From Pseudomonadales bacterium (GTDB lineage: Bacteria; Pseudomonadota; Gammaproteobacteria; Pseudomonadales; Halieaceae): a stretch of DNA of 64,000 nt. The DNA is taken from assembly GCA_024234735.1 (NCBI GenBank), contig JACKNV010000001.1, positions 372,001-436,000 on the forward strand. Reading direction: 5' to 3'. This document shows positions 35,618 to 45,353 of the stretch, piece after piece. The translations under genes and the position numbers were made by a program. The notes under the pieces were generated by a model. That model did no database searches, was not told the origin of the DNA, and saw only the letters and a list, made by a program, of their open reading frames with translations. The first letter of the stretch is position 1, and every line of letters starts with the position of its first letter.

Positions 35618-36076
35618 ATGCGGTTTTGCAAAGTATCGGAGCTGTTGGACTGGGTCACCAGTTTCCATGAAGCGCTCGCAAAACAGTACGGGACCCTCGC
35701 GGAAGGGGCTGTCAAGGAGCGGGCGGGAATGTTGCTCAAGTACCTGTCAGAGCATCAGCAGCTGTTGTCCGAGGCCATGGAAAAGTACGAAAGCGAGGCG
35801 GCGGACAGCTTGCTGGAAACCTGGTCTGACAAATGCCCGGACCTGGATTTGCCGGACACCGTCACCCAGCTGCACAGTACCCTGGCAGATAAAGATACCA
35901 GCGAAATTATTGGACAGGTCATCTATTTTCACGGCGTGTTGACCGACATGTATAAAACACTTGCAGAAGAGGCCACCAACCCCTCGGTCAAGGCGCTGTT
36001 CGAGCAGCTCAGTGCCATGGAACAGCAGGAGACAATGCGCACGGTAAGAGACGCACAGCGGCTTGAGGATTATTGA
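35618..36076 (+). CDS. Unknown all-helical protein with two related halves
   Basis: 152 residues from the ATG at 35618 (GGGGTGGA 6 bases upstream). The predicted structure is helical throughout. The two halves look alike: FHEALAKQYGTLAEGAVKER with HQQLLSEAMEKYE in the first, and FHGVLTDMYKTLAEEATNPS with EQQETMRTVRDAQ in the second, suggesting an internal duplication like ferritin or rubrerythrin-type four-helix bundles. Glu and His at equivalent places could bind metal, but the full ferritin-like EXXH set is not evident. Function unknown. It stands between the pseudogenes and mltF. Confidence 0.7.
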   Translation: MRFCKVSELLDWVTSFHEALAKQYGTLAEGAVKERAGMLLKYLSEHQQLLSEAMEKYESEAADSLLETWSDKCPDLDLPDTVTQLHSTLADKDTSEIIGQVIYFHGVLTDMYKTLAEEATNPSVKALFEQLSAMEQQETMRTVRDAQRLEDY

Positions 36077-36091
36077 AGTCGGCCCCTGATG

Positions 36092-37531
36092 CTACAGGGC
36101 TGACAGGGTGGTGCCCTGCAGCATCGGTGGCAGGTAATCGTCTATGCGTATCGGCGGAAGCGGTTTGTTGTCGGCGATATCCTGCCAGTTGAGAATATTC
36201 TGGTAATGGCGAATATTGCGCACGTAGGTCGCGGCTTCCACACCGCGGGCATAGCCGTAGCGGGTAGTCTTGTAGTGCGCGCTTTTCTGTAGCAGTGGCA
36301 GCCGTTCGCGTACATGTTCCCAGCGGTCTGGGTCACCGCCCTGGCGTTGGGTCAGTACCCGGGCGTCTTCCAGGTGGCCCAGGCCGATGTTATAGGCCGC
36401 CAGGGCAAACCAGGTGCGATCCGGTTCCCTGATCCCCTTGGGCAGGCGGCGACGCAGGTCTTTCAGGTAACGGGCGCCGCCGCGCAAGCTCTGCAGCGGG
36501 TCCAGTCTGTTTTCGATGCCCAGTTCCCTGGCAGTAGGTTGGGTCAGCATCATCATGCCGCGCACGCCGGTGGGGGAGGTGGCCAGCGGGTCCCAGTGTG
36601 ATTCCTGGTAGGCAATGGCCGCCAGCAGTTGCCAGTCCAGCTGGTATTCGTCGGCCACCTGCTGGATCAATTCCTTGTATTGCGGCAGGGTGGTGCGCAT
36701 GTTGAGGTTGAACGTGTGGGAGCTTATCCGTGAAAAGCCCTCGGTATGCCCGAACTGCAGCTCCTGTAATCGATCCAGGGTGCCATCGGCCTCCAGCCTG
36801 GCAAAGAAATCCTCGATATACGCCTGCAGGCGGCTGTTGTCCGCGCCCGGTGGCAGGTACCAGACCATGTCCTGCTCGACGCCCAGCCTGAAGCCGACCT
36901 TGACCCGAGAGTACAGGCTCTGCTGGGCCGAGAACTCGTTGGAGTCGATGATGGCCAGTTCGGCCTCGCCTCTGTCCAGCATGTCCAGCAGCACCATGGT
37001 GTCCGCCGAGTCCACCTCCTCCCAGGTGAGCTCCGGATAGCGTGTCTGCTGCAGGCCGCGCAGGAACTCGGCGTGGCTGGAATCCGCCAGCACCACGAGC
37101 TCCCGCCCCACCAGGTCATCGAGCTCGCGCGGCCGCTGCTGCCCCGCCAGGTAGACTACCTGTGGCTCCAGCTGCAGGTAAGGTACCGTGTATGGGAATT
37201 GCATTGCCCGCTCGTCGGTGAGGGTGAGGCCCGCCGCCGCCAGGTCCACGTCGCCGCGCAGCAGCAGCTTGAACAACTCGTCCAGGGTGAAAGCAGTTTT
37301 GACGCTCAGCTCGACTCCCAGCTCCTCGGCCAGCAGCATCGCCAGGGAATACTCGAACCCGGTGGGGCCTTCGCGGCCGGTAAAGTAGGTGGTGGAACTG
37401 TTGCGCGTGGCAACCTTCAGCTCGCCGCGGGACTGGATGCGCTGCAGTGAGTCGCCGCCGCTGGAACAGGCTGTGAGCCCCAGCAACAGCATCAGGGCGA
37501 TGGCAAGGAACCGGCTGATCATGGCTTTCAT
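36092..37531 (-). CDS. mltF: Membrane-bound lytic transglycosylase F
   Basis: 479 residues. Lipobox LTAC at about 19-22. An N-terminal solute-binding-protein-like domain (RGELKVATRNSSTTYF to about residue 265) is followed by an SLT domain with the catalytic Glu in AYQESHWDP and GVRGMMMLT, the MltF layout. It cleaves peptidoglycan glycan strands at the outer membrane with 1,6-anhydro-muramic products. Divergent from purL, as in many gammaproteobacteria. Confidence 0.95.
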   Translation of the reverse strand: MKAMISRFLAIALMLLLGLTACSSGGDSLQRIQSRGELKVATRNSSTTYFTGREGPTGFEYSLAMLLAEELGVELSVKTAFTLDELFKLLLRGDVDLAAAGLTLTDERAMQFPYTVPYLQLEPQVVYLAGQQRPRELDDLVGRELVVLADSSHAEFLRGLQQTRYPELTWEEVDSADTMVLLDMLDRGEAELAIIDSNEFSAQQSLYSRVKVGFRLGVEQDMVWYLPPGADNSRLQAYIEDFFARLEADGTLDRLQELQFGHTEGFSRISSHTFNLNMRTTLPQYKELIQQVADEYQLDWQLLAAIAYQESHWDPLATSPTGVRGMMMLTQPTARELGIENRLDPLQSLRGGARYLKDLRRRLPKGIREPDRTWFALAAYNIGLGHLEDARVLTQRQGGDPDRWEHVRERLPLLQKSAHYKTTRYGYARGVEAATYVRNIRHYQNILNWQDIADNKPLPPIRIDDYLPPMLQGTTLSAL

Positions 37532-37685
37532 TCTAGCCCGCCCGTCGCGCCGGCGGACAGGTTTATGTGCGCTTTTCGGCGGTTACCGCCAATGGCACAA
37601 GTTTTCCCCCGCGGCTTAACCGCGAGGGGCCAAATACAGTACAATACCGGCCTCAATTTACCCTCCACCCGGAGCCTCATCCAGC
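37532..37685. promoter_or_regulatory. mltF/purL divergent promoter region
   Basis: 154 bases. For purL, TACAAT at 37640-37645 is a good -10 candidate with a poor -35 around 37616-37621. I do not see a PurR operator resembling ACGCAAACGTTTGCGT. Confidence 0.4.
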
Positions 37686-40600
37686 ATGCTCATCCTGCGC
37701 GGTGCCGTTGCCTTGTCTGCCTTTCGCCTTGACAAGCTGGCGCAGAAACTTGCTCTTATACACCCCGATATCCGCCTGCTGCACACCGAATTCGTGCACT
37801 TCGCCGAGCTGCGCGACGACCTCTCCGGCGCGCAGCGCTCGGTGCTGGAGCGCCTGCTCGAATACGGCCCCGGCGACGCTTGCGTCGCAGCCACTGGATC
37901 CGGCGATGCCAGCCTGCGCCTGGTAGTGCCCCGCCCGGGCACGATTTCCCCCTGGTCCAGCAAGGCGACCGACATCGCCCACAACTGCGGGCTGCAGCAG
38001 GTCGAGCGCCTGGAGCGCGGTATTGCCTGGTATCTGCAGCTGCCGCCGGCCATGGGTGCGGCAGCTCTCCTGGAGGTGGACGCACTGCTGCACGACCGCA
38101 TGACCGAGGCTGTGCTCGATACCCTGGAAGCAGCCGCGCAATTGTTCCGCCACGCCGCCCCGGCGCCGCTGGTGGTGGTCGACGTGCTCGGAGGTGGGCG
38201 CGCCGCGCTGGCGGCAGCCGACCGCTCCCTGGGGCTGGCCCTGGCGGATGACGAGATCGACTACCTGGTGGACAGTTTCACCCGCCTGGGCCGCAACCCC
38301 AACGACGTCGAGCTGATGATGTTCGCCCAGGCCAACTCGGAGCACTGCCGCCACAAGATATTCAATGCCAGCTGGAGCATCGACGGCCAGCAGCAGGAAC
38401 ACTCCCTGTTTGCCATGATCCGCAACACCAACGAGTGTGGAGGCGACAATGTGCTGTCGGCCTACTCGGACAATGCGGCGGTGGTCGCCGGTCACGTGGC
38501 CGGGCGTTTTTATCCCGACCCCGATAGCGGTGAATACCACTTTTCCCGGGAGCCGATTCACCTGCTGATGAAGGTGGAGACCCACAACCATCCCACCGCG
38601 ATCGCGCCGTTTCCCGGTGCGGGCACCGGGTCCGGTGGTGAGATTCGCGATGAGGGCGCGGTGGGGCGAGGCTCCAAGCCGAAAGTGGGGCTGACGGGGT
38701 TCTCCGTCTCCAACCTGCGGATACCTGGCTATATCCAGCCCTGGGAGCGGGACTACGGTAAACCCGGGCGCATCGTCTCTGCCCTGGATATCATGGTGGA
38801 TGGGCCCCTGGGGGGCGCCGCCTTCAATAATGAATTCGGGCGGCCCAATCTCTGCGGGTATTTTCGCACTTTCGAGATGCTCTCCCCGGCGCCTGGTGGC
38901 GAGGAAGTGCGCGGTTACCACAAGCCCATCATGATCGCCGGCGGCTACGGCAATATCCGCGAGGGGCACGTGGCCAAGGGGGATTTCCGCCCCGGCGCCA
39001 GGCTGATCGTCCTGGGCGGCCCCGCGATGCTCATCGGCCTGGGGGGTGGGGCGGCCTCGTCCATGGCCAGCGGCCAGAGCTGCGAGGACCTGGATTTTGC
39101 CTCCGTGCAGCGCCAGAACCCGGAAATAGAGCGCCGCTGCCAGGAGGTGATCGACCGCTGCTGGCAACTTGGCGACGCCAACCCCATTGCCTTTATCCAC
39201 GATGTGGGCGCCGGTGGGTTGTCCAACGCCCTGCCGGAACTGGTCAAGGACGGTGGGCGCGGCGGCCGTTTCGAACTGCGCGACGTGCCGAATGACGAAC
39301 CCGGCATGTCCCCCCTGGAGATCTGGTGTAACGAATCCCAGGAGCGCTACGTACTGGCGGTGGAGCCGCCGGACCTGGAACGGTTCGAGGCGATTTGCCA
39401 GCGCGAGCGCTGCCCCTATGCGGTGGTGGGGGAGGCGACCGAGGCGATGCATCTGTTGCTGAGCGACCGGGAATTCGACAACGCCCCTGTGGATCTGCCG
39501 ATGTCGGTGTTGTTCGGCAAGCCGCCGCGCATGCACCGGGAGGTGCGCAGGCAGCAGACCCGGCACAATCCGCTGCACCTCGACGTCAGCGTGGAGCAGG
39601 CGCTGGAGCGGGTGTTGCAGCTGCCCGCGGTGGCCAGCAAGAGCTTTCTCATCACCATCGGTGACCGCACCATTACCGGCATGGTGGCGCGGGACCAGAT
39701 GGTGGGTCCCTGGCAGGTGCCGGTGGCGGATTGCGCGGTCACCACCGTCTCCTTCGATTCCTGCGCCGGCGAGGCCATGGCCATGGGGGAGCGCACCCCG
39801 CTGGCACTGCTGGACGCACCGGCCTCGGGGCGCATGGCGATCGCCGAGGCGATTACCAATATCAGTGCCGCTGCCATTGCCCGCCTCAGCGATATCAAGC
39901 TCTCGGCCAACTGGATGTGTGCCGCCGGTCACGGCGCGGAGGACGAGGCGTTGTTCGACACCGTGCGGGCGGTGGGGATGGAGTTCTGCCCGGCACTGGG
40001 CATCACCATCCCGGTAGGCAAGGATTCCATGTCGATGCGCACTACCTGGCGGGACGGCGAGGAGGACAAGGCGGTCACTGCGCCGCTGTCGTTGATCGTC
40101 TCCGCGTTTGCACCGGTGGTGGATGCGCGCCTCTCGGCCACCCCGCAGCTGCAGCCCGATGTCGACGCGGTGCTGGTGTTGCTGGATCTCGGGCGCGGCG
40201 CCAACCGCCTGGGCGGCAGCGCGCTGGCCCAGACCTGGGGCCAGTTGGGGGACGAGGCCCCGGATGTCGAGCGCCCCGAAGACCTGGCGGCCTGCTTCAC
40301 CCTGGTACAGGAGTTCCTGCACCGTGGGCGATTGCTGGCCTACCACGATCGCTCGGACGGCGGCCTGCTGGTTACCCTGCTGGAGATGGCCTTTGCCGGC
40401 CACTGCGGCCTGCAGGTGGACCTGGGCTCGTTGCCGGGGCGCCCGCTGGCGAAACTGTTCAACGAAGAGGCCGGCGCGGTGTTGCAGTTGCCCCGCGACG
40501 ATCTGGAGGCGTTTCGCGCCCGCGCGGCTGAACTCGGCCTGGCCGACTGCCTGCACCTGCTGGGGGAGGCGACCGCTGGCGACGTCATCGCCGTGCGCGA

Positions 40601-41582
40601 GGGCAGTGCCAGCCTGCTCGAGGATTCGCGGGCGCGCCTGCAGCAGCTGTGGGCCCGCACCAGTTACGAAATCCAGGCACTGCGCGATCATCCCGAATGC
40701 GCCCTGGAAGAATACCAGCGGGTCCTCGCCGATGAGCCCGGCCTGTCGGCGCAGCTCGGCTTCGATCCCGCGGACGATATCAGCGCGCCCTACGTGGCCA
40801 CCGGGGTGCGCCCGCCAGTGGCGATCCTGCGGGAGCAGGGGGTCAACGGCCAGGTGGAGATGGCCGCGGCCTTTCACCGGGCGGGTTTTGCCGCCATCGA
40901 TGTTCACATGAGTGACCTGCTGGCGGGGCGCCAGGACCTGGCGCGCTTCCGGGGCCTGGTGGCCTGTGGCGGATTCTCCTACGGTGACGTGCTGGGAGCG
41001 GGAGAGGGCTGGGCCAAGAGCATCCTGTTCAACCCCGCCCTGCGAGATGCCTTCAGTGCATTCTTTGCCCGCGAGGAGACGTTTACCCTGGGGGTATGCA
41101 ACGGCTGCCAGATGGTATCCACCCTGCGGGAGCTCATTCCCGGCGCGGGGCACTGGCCGCGGTTCGTGCGTAACCGCTCCGAGCAGTTCGAGGCCCGCCT
41201 GGCCCTGGCCCGGGTTGAGGACAGCCCCTCGGTCCTGCTGGCCGACATGGCCGGCTCCCACCTGCCGGTCGCGGTCGCGCACGGCGAGGGGCGAGCGGAA
41301 TTTGCCGATCAGGCCGCGCACACCGCCTGCGAGGCCGGTGGCAGCGTGGCGCTGCGCTATATCGAGCACGACCTGTCGGTCGCCACCCGCTATCCGGCCA
41401 ATCCCAACGGCTCCCCGGCGGGCATCACCGGGCTGACCAGCCTCGATGGGCGGGCAACCATCATGATGCCCCATCCCGAGCGGGTTTTCCGCACGGTGCA
41501 GCACTCCTGGGCTCCGCCGGAATGGGGCGAGGACGGCGGCTGGTTGCGGCTGTTTCGCAACGCGCGGCGCTGGGTGGGGTAA
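37686..41582 (+). CDS. purL: Phosphoribosylformylglycinamidine synthase (large single-chain form)
   Basis: 1298 residues, the length of the gammaproteobacterial one-chain enzyme. N-terminal domain starts LILRGAVALSAFRLDKL. The ATP/FGAR domains show MKVETHNHPTAIAPFPGAGTGSGGEIRDE and AGGLSNALPELV. The C-terminal glutaminase has the nucleophile in LGVCNGCQM and His-x-Glu in MMPHPERVFR. Step 4 of purine synthesis: FGAR, ATP and glutamine to FGAM. Start ATG agrees with family N-termini. Confidence 0.97.
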   Translation: MLILRGAVALSAFRLDKLAQKLALIHPDIRLLHTEFVHFAELRDDLSGAQRSVLERLLEYGPGDACVAATGSGDASLRLVVPRPGTISPWSSKATDIAHNCGLQQVERLERGIAWYLQLPPAMGAAALLEVDALLHDRMTEAVLDTLEAAAQLFRHAAPAPLVVVDVLGGGRAALAAADRSLGLALADDEIDYLVDSFTRLGRNPNDVELMMFAQANSEHCRHKIFNASWSIDGQQQEHSLFAMIRNTNECGGDNVLSAYSDNAAVVAGHVAGRFYPDPDSGEYHFSREPIHLLMKVETHNHPTAIAPFPGAGTGSGGEIRDEGAVGRGSKPKVGLTGFSVSNLRIPGYIQPWERDYGKPGRIVSALDIMVDGPLGGAAFNNEFGRPNLCGYFRTFEMLSPAPGGEEVRGYHKPIMIAGGYGNIREGHVAKGDFRPGARLIVLGGPAMLIGLGGGAASSMASGQSCEDLDFASVQRQNPEIERRCQEVIDRCWQLGDANPIAFIHDVGAGGLSNALPELVKDGGRGGRFELRDVPNDEPGMSPLEIWCNESQERYVLAVEPPDLERFEAICQRERCPYAVVGEATEAMHLLLSDREFDNAPVDLPMSVLFGKPPRMHREVRRQQTRHNPLHLDVSVEQALERVLQLPAVASKSFLITIGDRTITGMVARDQMVGPWQVPVADCAVTTVSFDSCAGEAMAMGERTPLALLDAPASGRMAIAEAITNISAAAIARLSDIKLSANWMCAAGHGAEDEALFDTVRAVGMEFCPALGITIPVGKDSMSMRTTWRDGEEDKAVTAPLSLIVSAFAPVVDARLSATPQLQPDVDAVLVLLDLGRGANRLGGSALAQTWGQLGDEAPDVERPEDLAACFTLVQEFLHRGRLLAYHDRSDGGLLVTLLEMAFAGHCGLQVDLGSLPGRPLAKLFNEEAGAVLQLPRDDLEAFRARAAELGLADCLHLLGEATAGDVIAVREGSASLLEDSRARLQQLWARTSYEIQALRDHPECALEEYQRVLADEPGLSAQLGFDPADDISAPYVATGVRPPVAILREQGVNGQVEMAAAFHRAGFAAIDVHMSDLLAGRQDLARFRGLVACGGFSYGDVLGAGEGWAKSILFNPALRDAFSAFFAREETFTLGVCNGCQMVSTLRELIPGAGHWPRFVRNRSEQFEARLALARVEDSPSVLLADMAGSHLPVAVAHGEGRAEFADQAAHTACEAGGSVALRYIEHDLSVATRYPANPNGSPAGITGLTSLDGRATIMMPHPERVFRTVQHSWAPPEWGEDGGWLRLFRNARRWVG

Positions 41583-41596
41583 CCCCGGCGCGATGT

Positions 41597-41625
41597 GCCC
41601 GGCGGCCAGCCTTGTAGCGCCGGGC
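41597..41625 (+). terminator. GC-rich hairpin after purL
   Basis: GCCCGGCG (41597-41604) and CGCCGGGC (41618-41625) form an exact 8-pair stem with a 13-base loop, 14 bases after the purL stop. Only GGTTCCC follows, with no T-run, so termination strength is uncertain. Confidence 0.45.
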
Positions 41626-41639
41626 GGTTCCCTTATAAT
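41612..41639 (+). promoter_or_regulatory. Promoter for secDF
   Basis: A perfect TATAAT at 41634-41639 with a poor -35 (TTGTAG at 41612-41617, 16-base spacer). Transcription would begin about 45 bases before the secD start and give secDF its own promoter, separate from purL. Confidence 0.55.
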
Positions 41640-41690
41640 GTCGCCCTTTTCAACGGGGACGCAGCCCGTTCCCCCTGCCAGAGCAACACT

Positions 41691-43571
41691 ATGCTGAACA
41701 AATACCCGCTGTGGAAATACCTGCTCGTGCTGGCGGTCGTACTGTTGGGCCTGTTTTACGCCGCGCCCAACCTGTACACCCCGGACCCCGCATTGCAGAT
41801 TACCGGTGAGAGCAGCTCCCAGCTGATCGATGACCGCATCCTGGATACGGCACTACAGGCCCTGGACGAGGCGGGCATCGCGCACTTCGACCCGGCGGTG
41901 GACGCCAGCGGGCGCAACGCCCTGATCCGGCTGCGCGAGGCCGAGCAGCAGCTGACTGCCCAGGCGCGGGTGTCCAGGGCCCTGGGCGACGGTTTCATCG
42001 TCGCCCTCAACCTTGCGCCCACCACCCCCGCGTGGCTCAGCGACTACGGCGCCCAGCCGATGAAACTGGGCCTGGATCTCAGTGGCGGGGTGCACTTCAT
42101 GCTGGAGGTGGATGTCGACTCGGCGATCGAGCGGCGCCTGGAGTACTACACCAACGCCATCAAGCGCGCCCTGCGGGAAGAGCGGATACGCGGCCGCGTG
42201 TCGCTCGGCCAGCAGGGCCAGATCGAGGCCCGCTTCAACTCGGCGGAGCAGCGCGACCTGGCCCGGGAGCTGATTGCCGACAGCGAGCCGCAACTGTCCC
42301 TGGACAATGTCGACGGCGATGGCAGCTGGAGTGTGGTGGCCGTCATGCCGGAACAGGTGCGCAAGGAGATCGCCGAGTACTCGGTGAGCCAGAACCTCAC
42401 CACCTTGCGCAACCGGGTAAACGAGCTGGGGGTTTCCGAGCCGCTGGTCCAGCGCCAGGGGCAGAACCGCATCGTGGTGGAGTTGCCCGGTATCCAGGAT
42501 ACCGCCGAGGCCAAGCGTATCCTGGGCAAGGTCGCCAACCTCGAGTTCCGCCTGGTGGCCAACCTGGATGCCCCGGCCGCAGAGAAGCAGCGCTTCGAAT
42601 ACCGCAGCCCGGATCGGGCCAACGCCAGCGAGTGGCTGGAACGGGACGTCATAATCACCGGTGAGCGCGTTTCCAATGCCCAGGCCAGCTACGACCAGAA
42701 CGGCCAGCCCAACGTCCAGATCAGCCTCGACAGCGAGGGTGGCAGCCTGATGTCCCGGGCCACTCGCAACAACATCAAGCGGCGCATGGGCGTGCTGTTC
42801 ATCGAGCGCAAGTTCCGCACCCGCTACGAGATGCAGGAGGACGGTACCGAAGTGCCCGTCAAGGTGCCCTACGACGAGAAGAAGCTGTTGACCGCGCCGG
42901 TCATCCAGTCCGCGCTGGGCGCGCAGTTCCAGATCACCGGGCTGGACAGCCCGCTGGAGGCCTCGGAACTGGCGTTGATGTTGCGCGCCGGCGCCTTGGC
43001 GGCGCCCATCAGTTTCGTGGAGGAGCGTACGGTGGGGCCGTCGCTGGGTGCCGAGAACATCCGCATGGGTGTCAAATCGGTGCAATACGGTCTCGCCGCG
43101 GTGGTGCTGTTCATGATCGTCTACTACCGGGTGTTCGGGCTGGCCGCGGTCATTGCCCTGAGCGCCAACCTGGTGTTGCTGGTGGCGGTGATGTCCATCA
43201 TGGGCGCCACGCTGACCCTGCCGGGTATTGCCGGCATCGTGTTGACCGTCGGTATGGCGGTGGATGCCAACGTGTTGATATTCGGGCGAATACGGGAGGA
43301 GATCGCCAGCGGCATGGCGCCGCAGATGGCGATCCATGCAGGTTATGAGCGGGCGGTGTCCACCATCTTCGACGCCAATATCACCACCCTGATCGTGGCC
43401 GTCATCCTGTACGCCGTGGGCACGGGGCCGATCAAGGGCTTCGCGGTGACCCTGTCCATCGGCATCATCACCTCCATGTTCACTGGGATCATGGGAACCC
43501 GCGCGATCATCAATCTACTGTACGGCGGGCGCAAGGTACGGAAACTGTCCATCGGGGGGCGCGGCGCATGA
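41691..43571 (+). CDS. secD: Protein translocase subunit SecD
   Basis: 626 residues from the ATG at 41691; the N-terminus MLNKYPLWKYLLVLAVVLLGL is the standard SecD first helix. The large periplasmic domain holds LGLDLSGGVHFMLEVD, and the C-terminal half has the RND-type membrane bundle (GLAAVVLFMIVYYRVFGL, LTVGMAVDANVLIFGRIREE with the key Asp). SecD with SecF uses the proton gradient to pull exported proteins through SecYEG. The usual preceding genes tgt and yajC are not here; purL is. Confidence 0.96.
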   Translation: MLNKYPLWKYLLVLAVVLLGLFYAAPNLYTPDPALQITGESSSQLIDDRILDTALQALDEAGIAHFDPAVDASGRNALIRLREAEQQLTAQARVSRALGDGFIVALNLAPTTPAWLSDYGAQPMKLGLDLSGGVHFMLEVDVDSAIERRLEYYTNAIKRALREERIRGRVSLGQQGQIEARFNSAEQRDLARELIADSEPQLSLDNVDGDGSWSVVAVMPEQVRKEIAEYSVSQNLTTLRNRVNELGVSEPLVQRQGQNRIVVELPGIQDTAEAKRILGKVANLEFRLVANLDAPAAEKQRFEYRSPDRANASEWLERDVIITGERVSNAQASYDQNGQPNVQISLDSEGGSLMSRATRNNIKRRMGVLFIERKFRTRYEMQEDGTEVPVKVPYDEKKLLTAPVIQSALGAQFQITGLDSPLEASELALMLRAGALAAPISFVEERTVGPSLGAENIRMGVKSVQYGLAAVVLFMIVYYRVFGLAAVIALSANLVLLVAVMSIMGATLTLPGIAGIVLTVGMAVDANVLIFGRIREEIASGMAPQMAIHAGYERAVSTIFDANITTLIVAVILYAVGTGPIKGFAVTLSIGIITSMFTGIMGTRAIINLLYGGRKVRKLSIGGRGA

Positions 43572-44482
43572 AAGTGATCAATTTTATGGGCTGGCGCAAG
43601 CTGGCTGCGCTGTTCTCCATTACCCTGGTGCTCGCCTCGCTCGGGTCGCTGGTGGTGCAACAGCTGAACTGGGGCCTGGATTTTACCGGTGGTACCCTGC
43701 TCGAGGTGCATTACAGTGATACCGCGGACCTCGGGGGCATCCGCCAGACCCTGGCGACGGAGGGGTACGACGGTGCCACGGTGGTGAGCTTCGGCAGCGA
43801 CCGCGACGTACTGATCCGCCTGTCCCACGGCTATTCCGACAGTGAGGGCATCGTCCTGCTGGGCAAATTGCAGGCGACTTTCCAGGGCGAGGTGGAGTTG
43901 CGCCGGATCGAATTCGTCGGCCCCCAGGTGGGCGATGAACTGCGGGAGCAGGGCGGTCTCGCCATGTTACTGGCCCTGGGCCTGGTGATGCTGTATATCG
44001 CCTTCCGGTTCCAGCTGAAATTCGCGGTGGGCGCGGTGGTGGCGCTGATCCACGACGTGATCATCACCCTGGGCTTCTTTTCTTTCACTCGCATGGAATT
44101 CGATCTCACCGTACTGGCGGCCCTGCTGGCAGTGATCGGTTATTCCCTGAACGACACCATCGTGGTATTCGATCGCATCCGGGAAAACTTCCGCAAGGTG
44201 CGCCGTGCGACGCCGGTGGAAATCATCAACATCTCCCTTACGGAGACCCTGGACCGCACCCTGGTAACCTCCCTGACCACACTGCTGGTGCTGGTATGCC
44301 TGGCCCTGTTCGGTGGGGAGATGATCAACGGCTTTGCCATCGCCCTGATCGTGGGTATCGGTATTGGTACTTACTCTTCCATCTACGTTGCGGCCAACGT
44401 GTTGATGCTGCTGAACGTCAGCAAGGAAGACCTGATGATCCCGGTCAAGGAGGGTGCCGAGCAGGAGGATCTCAACCCGTAG
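43568..44482 (+). CDS. secF: Protein translocase subunit SecF
   Basis: 304 residues; ATG overlaps the secD stop (ATGA). Signature segments: MGWRKLAALFSITLVLASLGSL, LDFTGGTLLEV, and the C-terminal bundle with VIGYSLNDTIVVFDRIREN. Partner of SecD in the inner membrane. Coupled translation keeps the subunits in balance. Length and motifs are normal. Confidence 0.96.
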   Translation: MKVINFMGWRKLAALFSITLVLASLGSLVVQQLNWGLDFTGGTLLEVHYSDTADLGGIRQTLATEGYDGATVVSFGSDRDVLIRLSHGYSDSEGIVLLGKLQATFQGEVELRRIEFVGPQVGDELREQGGLAMLLALGLVMLYIAFRFQLKFAVGAVVALIHDVIITLGFFSFTRMEFDLTVLAALLAVIGYSLNDTIVVFDRIRENFRKVRRATPVEIINISLTETLDRTLVTSLTTLLVLVCLALFGGEMINGFAIALIVGIGIGTYSSIYVAANVLMLLNVSKEDLMIPVKEGAEQEDLNP

Positions 44483-44492
44483 CGGCAGTGCG

Positions 44493-45293
44493 GTGAGTTC
44501 AGCCGTACCCCTGAGTATTCCCGGTGCCTCCCGGCCTCTGCGGCTGCGGGTGCATGCCGGTGGAGACCAGTACATTTCCCGGCGCCTCAGGGAAGAGGGG
44601 ATATGGGAGCCGTACGAGACGGCGCTGTTGCTGGCCTCGCTGCGCCCTGGCGACGTGTGCGTGGATGTCGGGGCGAATATCGGCTACTTCTCGGTGATCG
44701 CCGCCCACGCGGTGGGCCCCGCCGGGGCGGTATTTGCCTTCGAGCCGGGGGAGGCCAATTTCGCGCTGTTGCGCGACAACCTGGCGCTCAACGCCTGCCG
44801 GGATACAGTGCGAGCAGTGCAGGCTGCGCTGGCCCTGGAGGCGGGTGAGGGCAGCCTGTTCCTCAGCGAGGACAACGCCGGCGACCACCAGGTGTTCGCG
44901 GCGGATGCCGGGCGCCGCCAGCAGGCGATTACCCTGCTAAACGGCAGTGACTACCTGTGTGGCCGGCTGGCGCGCATGGACCTGCTCAAGGTGGATGTGC
45001 AGGGTGCGGAATATGCCGTCATGGCCGGGCTGCTGCCACTGCTGCGGGAGCTGCCGCGTGTACCGCGTATCATTCTCGAACTTACCCCTCTGTCGCTGCG
45101 CCAGGCCGGCAGCAGTGGCAGGCAGCTGGTTGAATTGCTGGCCAGCCTGCAGCAGCCGCTGCATATCATCGATCATATCGAGCACCGCCTGGTAGCCTGC
45201 CCCGGCGCGGAACTCGCCAGTTGGTGCGACGCGGTGGATGCCGTGCCGGGGGATGCAGGTTTCATGAACGTCCTGGTGGGCGCGCCACCGTGA
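44493..45293 (+). CDS. FkbM-family methyltransferase
   Basis: 266 residues from the GTG at 44493; another GTG at 44454 overlaps secF but has its AGGAGG directly abutting it, so it is less likely. The SAM-binding motif is CVDVGANIGYFSVIAA (about residues 60-75) followed by VFAFEPGEANFALLRDNL, the FkbM pattern, and LLKVDVQGAEYAVMAGL near the middle. Such enzymes methylate sugars or small molecules. It lies 10 bases after secF, possibly read through from it. Substrate unknown. Confidence 0.85.
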   Translation: MSSAVPLSIPGASRPLRLRVHAGGDQYISRRLREEGIWEPYETALLLASLRPGDVCVDVGANIGYFSVIAAHAVGPAGAVFAFEPGEANFALLRDNLALNACRDTVRAVQAALALEAGEGSLFLSEDNAGDHQVFAADAGRRQQAITLLNGSDYLCGRLARMDLLKVDVQGAEYAVMAGLLPLLRELPRVPRIILELTPLSLRQAGSSGRQLVELLASLQQPLHIIDHIEHRLVACPGAELASWCDAVDAVPGDAGFMNVLVGAPP

Positions 45294-45353
45294 CGATCGC
45301 CGCATCCACGCCAACGCTTGGAAAGCGCTGCACAATAGCCGACAATTGCTGCC

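Noticed and set aside
37677..41504. Very long open frame on the minus strand opposite purL (about 1275 codons).
   Set aside because: It is exactly antisense to a clearly real enzyme and has no recognisable domains. GC-rich codon use keeps such antisense frames open; the same holds for 41853-43337 opposite secD, 18669-19784, 19727-20773, 56587-57639 and the frame at 50014-51342 opposite the P450.
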